The position numbers were made by a program, and so were the translations under genes. This document shows positions 60,732-64,000 of a stretch of 64,000 bases of DNA, piece by piece. The DNA is taken from assembly GCA_020161775.1 (NCBI GenBank), contig JAIUOW010000004.1:219081-283080 (forward strand), written 5' to 3'. The notes under the pieces are model-generated. The model searched no databases, was not told the DNA's origin, and was given only the letters and a program-made list of their open reading frames with translations. Source of the stretch: Pseudomonadota bacterium. GTDB taxonomy: Bacteria; Pseudomonadota; Gammaproteobacteria; Burkholderiales; Burkholderiaceae_C. Every line of letters begins with the position of its first letter. The stretch's first letter is position 1.

Positions 60732-61837
60732 ACCTTCGCCTTCTGCCTGCTATCGCCGCCCTCTGCATCACCGCCCTGGCCCTTCCAGGGCCTGCGCAGG
60801 CGGCCAAGACAAAACCCGCCCGCGCCAAACCCGCCAAGCTGGTCAAGACATCGCAGGCCGCCGTGCCCGCCGGCGCCGTGCTGTACGCCACCCGCGACGA
60901 CGTGATGCGCCAGGCCGACGACATCGCCCAGCGCCGCGACCTGGACCCGGCCTGGGTGCGCCGCGCGCTGGGCGAGGCCCGCTACCTGCCCACCGTCGCG
61001 CGCCTGATGCAGCCGCCAGCCAAGGGATTCGTGAAAAACTGGCGCGTGTACCGCAGCCGGTTCATTGACCCGATCCGAATTGGCGCGGGCGTGCGCTTCT
61101 GGAATGCGAATGCCGACGCACTGGCGCGCGCCGAGCGTGAATACGGCGTGCCGGCCGAAATCATCGTGGGCATCATCGGCGTGGAAACGATCTACGGCCA
61201 GCAAATGGGCAGCTTCCGCGTGATCGACGCGCTGGCCACGCTGGCCTTCAACTTCCCCGCCAGCCACCCGCGCGCGGCCGAGCGCACGCAATTCTTCCGC
61301 GACGAGCTGGAACAGTTTTTGACGCTGCAAAACCGCCTGGGCACCGACCCATTGCTGCCCGTGGGCAGCTACGCCGGCGCCATGGGCATGCCGCAGTTCA
61401 TGCCCAGCAGCCGGGTGAAATACGCGGTGGACTTTGACGGCGACGGCAGCATTGACCTGAGCGGCAACCCGGCCGACGTGATCGGCTCGGTGGCCAGCTA
61501 TTTCAAGGCCTTCAACTGGCAGCCCGGCATGCCCACGCATTACCCCGTGCGGTTTGACCCAGCCAAGCTGGACATGGACGCCCTGATGGCGCCAGACATC
61601 CTGCCCACCTTCAGCGTGGCCAGCTTCACCGCCAAGGGCGCGGTGCTGGAAGGTGAAGCACTGAACCACCCCGGCCCGCTGGCGCTGGTGGAGCTGCAAA
61701 ACGGCCCCGATGCGCCGGCACAGTATGTGGCGGGCACGGAAAACTTCTACGTGATCACCCGCTACAACTGGAGCAGCTACTACGCGATGTCGGTGATTGA
61801 TTTGGGGCGGGAAGTGAAGGCGGCGGCGGGGCGGTAG
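60728..61837 (+). CDS. mltB: Lytic murein transglycosylase B
   Basis: A 369-residue periplasmic enzyme that cuts peptidoglycan between MurNAc and GlcNAc with formation of a 1,6-anhydro end. A signal peptide ends near GPAQA without a lipobox Cys, so this is a soluble form. IIGVETIYGQQMGSF holds the catalytic Glu, SYAGAMGMPQFMPSS the glycan-binding loop, and AVDFDGDGSIDLSGN a Ca-binding-like loop. The start is GTG overlapping the transglutaminase stop by 4 bases, which ties it to the envelope operon. Confidence 0.95.
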   Translation: MNLRLLPAIAALCITALALPGPAQAAKTKPARAKPAKLVKTSQAAVPAGAVLYATRDDVMRQADDIAQRRDLDPAWVRRALGEARYLPTVARLMQPPAKGFVKNWRVYRSRFIDPIRIGAGVRFWNANADALARAEREYGVPAEIIVGIIGVETIYGQQMGSFRVIDALATLAFNFPASHPRAAERTQFFRDELEQFLTLQNRLGTDPLLPVGSYAGAMGMPQFMPSSRVKYAVDFDGDGSIDLSGNPADVIGSVASYFKAFNWQPGMPTHYPVRFDPAKLDMDALMAPDILPTFSVASFTAKGAVLEGEALNHPGPLALVELQNGPDAPAQYVAGTENFYVITRYNWSSYYAMSVIDLGREVKAAAGR

Positions 61838-61887
61838 ATGCTTGCAGTAAACTGATTTGCGCAACAGCCGAAGCCACGGAGCAGACC

Positions 61888-62127
61888 ATGCAAAACGCCC
61901 CCATCCCCCGAGTCAATCCGGCAGACGCACGCCGCTTTGCGGCGCTGAGCGCGGAAGACCAGCGGTTGGTTGAACTGCGCATGGCTGCGGAAATCGCGCG
62001 TCTGTCACGCCGACGCCCGCGCAAATCATTGGTTGCCCAGTTTGAACAGGCCAGCGCCACCATTGCCGCCAGCGGCCGAGCACCAGCCCTTGCCACCATC
62101 AAGCGCATGGTGAATGAGAGCCGTTGA
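61888..62127 (+). CDS. Antitoxin-like protein of a PIN toxin pair
   Basis: A 79-residue basic helical protein with no recognised domain. It is encoded directly before a PIN-family toxin and overlaps it by 14 bases, the usual order for antitoxin then toxin. GGAG lies a few bases upstream of the ATG. Antitoxin function is inferred from position and size; it would bind the toxin and its own promoter. Confidence 0.75.
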   Translation: MQNAPIPRVNPADARRFAALSAEDQRLVELRMAAEIARLSRRRPRKSLVAQFEQASATIAASGRAPALATIKRMVNESR

Positions 62128-62536
62128 ACGCATCGTTGTAGATACCAACGTACTTGTCAGCGCCATCCTGGCGCCAGGATCGGTCCCAAAACAATGGGTG
62201 AGTTGGTGTCTGGAACATGCCGAACTCGTCTTTACCGACGAAACAGAGACCGAGTTTCTGGAGGTTGTGTCGCGCGACAAATTCAACCGGTTTGCGCCAG
62301 CACAGGCACGCATGGCCGCAGCTCTGGCCATTATTGGCTCATCGGCCCGTGCACAGGTCAGCCACATGGTGCAGGCTTGCAGGGACGCGCGGGACGACAA
62401 ATTTCTGGATGCGGCGCTGGCGAGCCGCGCGAGCTTGCTCGTCTCGGGTGACAAAGACCTTCTGGCACTTCATCCATTTGAGGGCATTGCCATCGTTACC
62501 CCGGCGAAGGCATTGGCACTTCGACAGGCTACATAA
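62114..62536 (+). CDS. PIN-domain toxin component of a toxin-antitoxin system
   Basis: A 140-residue PIN-fold nuclease. VVDTNVLVSA provides the first Asp, TETEFLEVVS the conserved Glu, and DDKFLDAALAS plus LVSGDKDLLAL the remaining acidic residues that bind Mg2+. It belongs to the putative-toxin PIN family (VapC-like) that cuts RNA. The start overlaps the antitoxin stop. The pair sits beside an IS element, consistent with mobility. Confidence 0.9.
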   Translation: MRAVERIVVDTNVLVSAILAPGSVPKQWVSWCLEHAELVFTDETETEFLEVVSRDKFNRFAPAQARMAAALAIIGSSARAQVSHMVQACRDARDDKFLDAALASRASLLVSGDKDLLALHPFEGIAIVTPAKALALRQAT

Positions 62537-62571
62537 CGATAAAGGCGAGTTGTATCAGACTGACGACCCGT

Positions 62572-63093
62572 CTATCCGCTCAACTCCCCCAACCACCGCA
62601 CGCCCACCGGCGTTTCAATCTCGGCCGCCAGCGTGCACGCAGCGCCTTCTGTCAGCACCACGCGCGGTGCGTCATCCAGCGCCATGTGCGCCAACACGGC
62701 GGCCACATCGTCGGGGCGCGGGTGCTGGATGTGCAGGCAGCGCAGCCGCAGACCCACATCGGGCAGGCGCGACGCCGGGTGAAAGTTGGTAGCGCGCTGG
62801 ATGAGCAGCGGCGCAGCGCCTGACAGCGGCGGGTAACCGTCTGCAGTGGACGTCATCTGCCAGGTGAGGCCCTCACGTTCCATCTGCTCTACCACCCCGA
62901 GGGCGGGGCTGGCGCGGGCATGGATGTCATCGGTATTCGCCACCCAGGCGGCCAGACGCGCGGCGGACTGCGCCGTCACATTGTCCAGCCCGAACCAGCG
63001 GGGCCAGGCCACAGGCGGCGCATCGGGATCCATCGCCACCACCTCCAGATACACAGACGGGCCCAGCGACAGCAGCAGGTTGTGCGTGCCCAT
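62572..63093 (-). pseudogene. VOC family (glyoxalase-like domain) protein, 5' end removed by IS insertion
   Basis: The surviving 173 residues match the glyoxalase-3-like VOC group from the conserved MGTHNLLLSLGPSVYLEVVAMDPDAPP segment onward, through WVANTDDI and the C-terminal VGVRWLGEL. Intact members carry about 35-45 more residues before the MGTHN motif (the first beta-alpha-beta unit with the LDHLV strand). Here the DNA upstream of that ATG is the terminus of the IS element, so the frame starts at an internal Met by chance. The product is unlikely to fold fully. Original substrate unknown. Confidence 0.8.
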
Positions 63094-63165
63094 GTGACCT
63101 GCCCCCCACCAGCCATACCAGTCTGAAGTTAGTGAAGTCCGTCAACCACCAGGAGAATGACGGAC

Positions 63166-63432
63166 ATGAAGAAGAGCAGATTCAGCGAGGAACAGATCAT
63201 TGGGTTCCTGCGGCAGGCCGAGGCCGGCATGCCGATCAAGGAGCTGTGCCGCAACGGCGGTTTCAGCGATGCGACGTTTTACAAGTGGCGCGCCAAGTTC
63301 GGCGGCATGCAGGTGTCTGAAGCGCAGCGTCTGCGCGAGCTCGAATCCGAGAACGCGAAGCTCAAGCGGTTGCTGGCCGAGGCGCACCTGGACATGCACG
63401 CGCTCAAGAGCGTTCTGGGGGTAAAGCGCTAG
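63166..63432 (+). CDS. IS3-family transposase OrfA
   Basis: An 88-residue helix-turn-helix protein. MKKSRFSEEQIIGFLRQAEAG and KELCRNGGFSDATFYKWRAKFGG are the OrfA signature of the IS407 group, and the C-terminal LRELESENAKLKRLLAEAHLD is a leucine zipper. It binds the element's ends and joins OrfB by -1 frameshifting. AGGAG at 63151 supports the ATG at 63166; an ATG at 63157 is too close to it. Confidence 0.93.
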   Translation: MKKSRFSEEQIIGFLRQAEAGMPIKELCRNGGFSDATFYKWRAKFGGMQVSEAQRLRELESENAKLKRLLAEAHLDMHALKSVLGVKR

Positions 63433-63464
63433 CCCCACAGGCCAGGCGCGAGGCGATCCGGATC

Positions 63465-64000
63465 ATGGTCATCGAACACCATCTGTCCGAACGCCGCGCG
63501 TGCCGTCTTGTGGGGCTCTCCCGTGACAGCTATCGCCATCCGCCGCAGGTCGATGAGGCCACGCAGGATCTGCACGAGAAGATCGTGCAGATCGCGCACG
63601 TGCGCCGGCGCTTTGGCTACCGTCGTATCCACGACCTGCTGCGCCCGCAGTTTCCCGGGGTCAACCACAAACGCGTTTACCGCCTCTACCGGCAAGCCAA
63701 CCTGGCTGTGCGCCGTCGCAAGAAGGGCAAGCGCCCCGTCAACGAACGTGTACCGCTGCAACTCGCTCGCACGGTCAACGAGGTCTGGAGCATGGATTTT
63801 GTGAGTGACAGCCTCTCAGGCGGGCGGCGTCTGAAGTACCTCACGGTGGCCGACGACTTCAGTCATGAGAGCGTGGACATCGCGGTGGACTTCGGCATCT
63901 CGGGCCAATACGTCACCCGCGTGCTGGACCGCGCTGCGCTGTTTCGAGGGTATCCGCAGGCTGTGCGAACAGACAACGGCCCAGAGTTCACCAGCCGGGC
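63465..64000 (+). CDS. IS3-family transposase OrfB (DDE integrase core), 3' partial
   Basis: The frame is open from before 63432 to the window edge with no stop, giving at least 178 residues from the ATG at 63465. An HTH_21-like region (RRRFGYRRIHDLLR) precedes the integrase core, in which VWSMDFVSDSL supplies the first catalytic Asp and VRTDNGPEFTSR the second; the final Glu lies beyond the window. The frame is -1 relative to OrfA and overlaps its end, so an OrfAB fusion by ribosomal frameshift is likely the active transposase. Confidence 0.9.
   Translation, partial: MVIEHHLSERRACRLVGLSRDSYRHPPQVDEATQDLHEKIVQIAHVRRRFGYRRIHDLLRPQFPGVNHKRVYRLYRQANLAVRRRKKGKRPVNERVPLQLARTVNEVWSMDFVSDSLSGGRRLKYLTVADDFSHESVDIAVDFGISGQYVTRVLDRAALFRGYPQAVRTDNGPEFTSR

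Larger units (their letters stand above)
63095..64000 (+). mobile_element. IS3-family insertion sequence (IS407-group-like), right end outside window
   Basis: The element begins near TGACCTGCCCCCCACC at 63095, directly after the truncated VOC gene, and carries an orfA-orfB pair typical of IS3-family elements. OrfB lies in the -1 frame relative to OrfA. The right terminus and any target duplication are beyond the window, so the exact left boundary is approximate. Confidence 0.85.

Overview
The window is GC-rich, gene-dense bacterial chromosome with short intergenic gaps and many 4-base start/stop overlaps. Gene content points to a beta-proteobacterium, most likely a Comamonadaceae relative (Acidovorax/Hydrogenophaga/Polaromonas type). 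The pointers are several Bug-family (TctC) binding proteins, CaiB-type CoA transferases, multiple acyl-CoA dehydrogenases, a grpE-dnaK-dnaJ cluster, a cyanide-insensitive type cytochrome bd oxidase and intergenic repeats. This assignment is inferred from gene content, not from an rRNA gene. No rRNA, tRNA or CRISPR was found.

Layout. 0-5 kb: the 3' end of a MetE-like methyltransferase, two unrecognised proteins with Pro/Ser-rich N-termini flanking tag (3-methyladenine glycosylase I), and a DsbA-fold isomerase. 4.9-11.8 kb: an IclR regulator divergent from a tightly coupled catabolic operon (TctC binding protein, SDR, two acyl-CoA dehydrogenase subunits, class III CoA transferase, enoyl-CoA hydratase/isomerase) for an unknown carboxylate. 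11.8-19.4 kb: a self-inhibited Fic protein with a DNA-binding tail, a LysR divergon with an F420-reductase-like oxidoreductase and an extradiol dioxygenase, three small lipoproteins, a methyltransferase and another LysR. 19.4-30.7 kb: a hydroxycinnamate (ferulate/coumarate) cluster with feruloyl-CoA synthase, crotonase, SDR, amidohydrolase, a second CoA ligase, TctC, tannase/feruloyl esterase, acyl-CoA dehydrogenase and a MarR regulator. Its composition matches the beta-oxidative route rather than the aldolase (vanillin) route.

30.8-34 kb: HxlR regulator, fumarylacetoacetase-family hydrolase, FKBP, a poly-serine protein built on a hexanucleotide repeat, and RidA. 34.2-38 kb: grpE-dnaK-dnaJ with a sigma-32-like promoter and a terminator between dnaK and dnaJ. 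38-42.3 kb: a membrane protein, a NarL-type two-component pair, and a PA0069-family radical SAM gene whose start codon sits in a LexA-box match. 42.4-46 kb: GbsR/MarR regulator with a perfect 11-bp-arm operator, cydAB, thioredoxin-like protein. 46-50.6 kb: nitronate monooxygenase, acyl-CoA dehydrogenase and etfBA, the likely electron acceptor for the window's four acyl-CoA dehydrogenase systems. 50.9-53.8 kb: a TRAP transporter. 53.8-56.8 kb: MscS channel, enoyl-CoA hydratase, HDAC-like deacetylase. 56.8-61.8 kb: MoxR-DUF58-transglutaminase-MltB. 61.9-64 kb: a PIN toxin-antitoxin pair, a VOC gene cut at its 5' end by an IS3-family (IS407-group-like) element, and that element running off the window.

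The common theme is uptake of organic acids (two TctC proteins, one TRAP system), CoA activation, beta-oxidation and electron delivery through ETF, under local IclR, LysR, MarR and HxlR regulators. The most useful leads are the hydroxycinnamate cluster with its divergent operators, the split acyl-CoA dehydrogenase operon, the LexA box on the radical SAM gene and the GbsR operator in front of cydAB.
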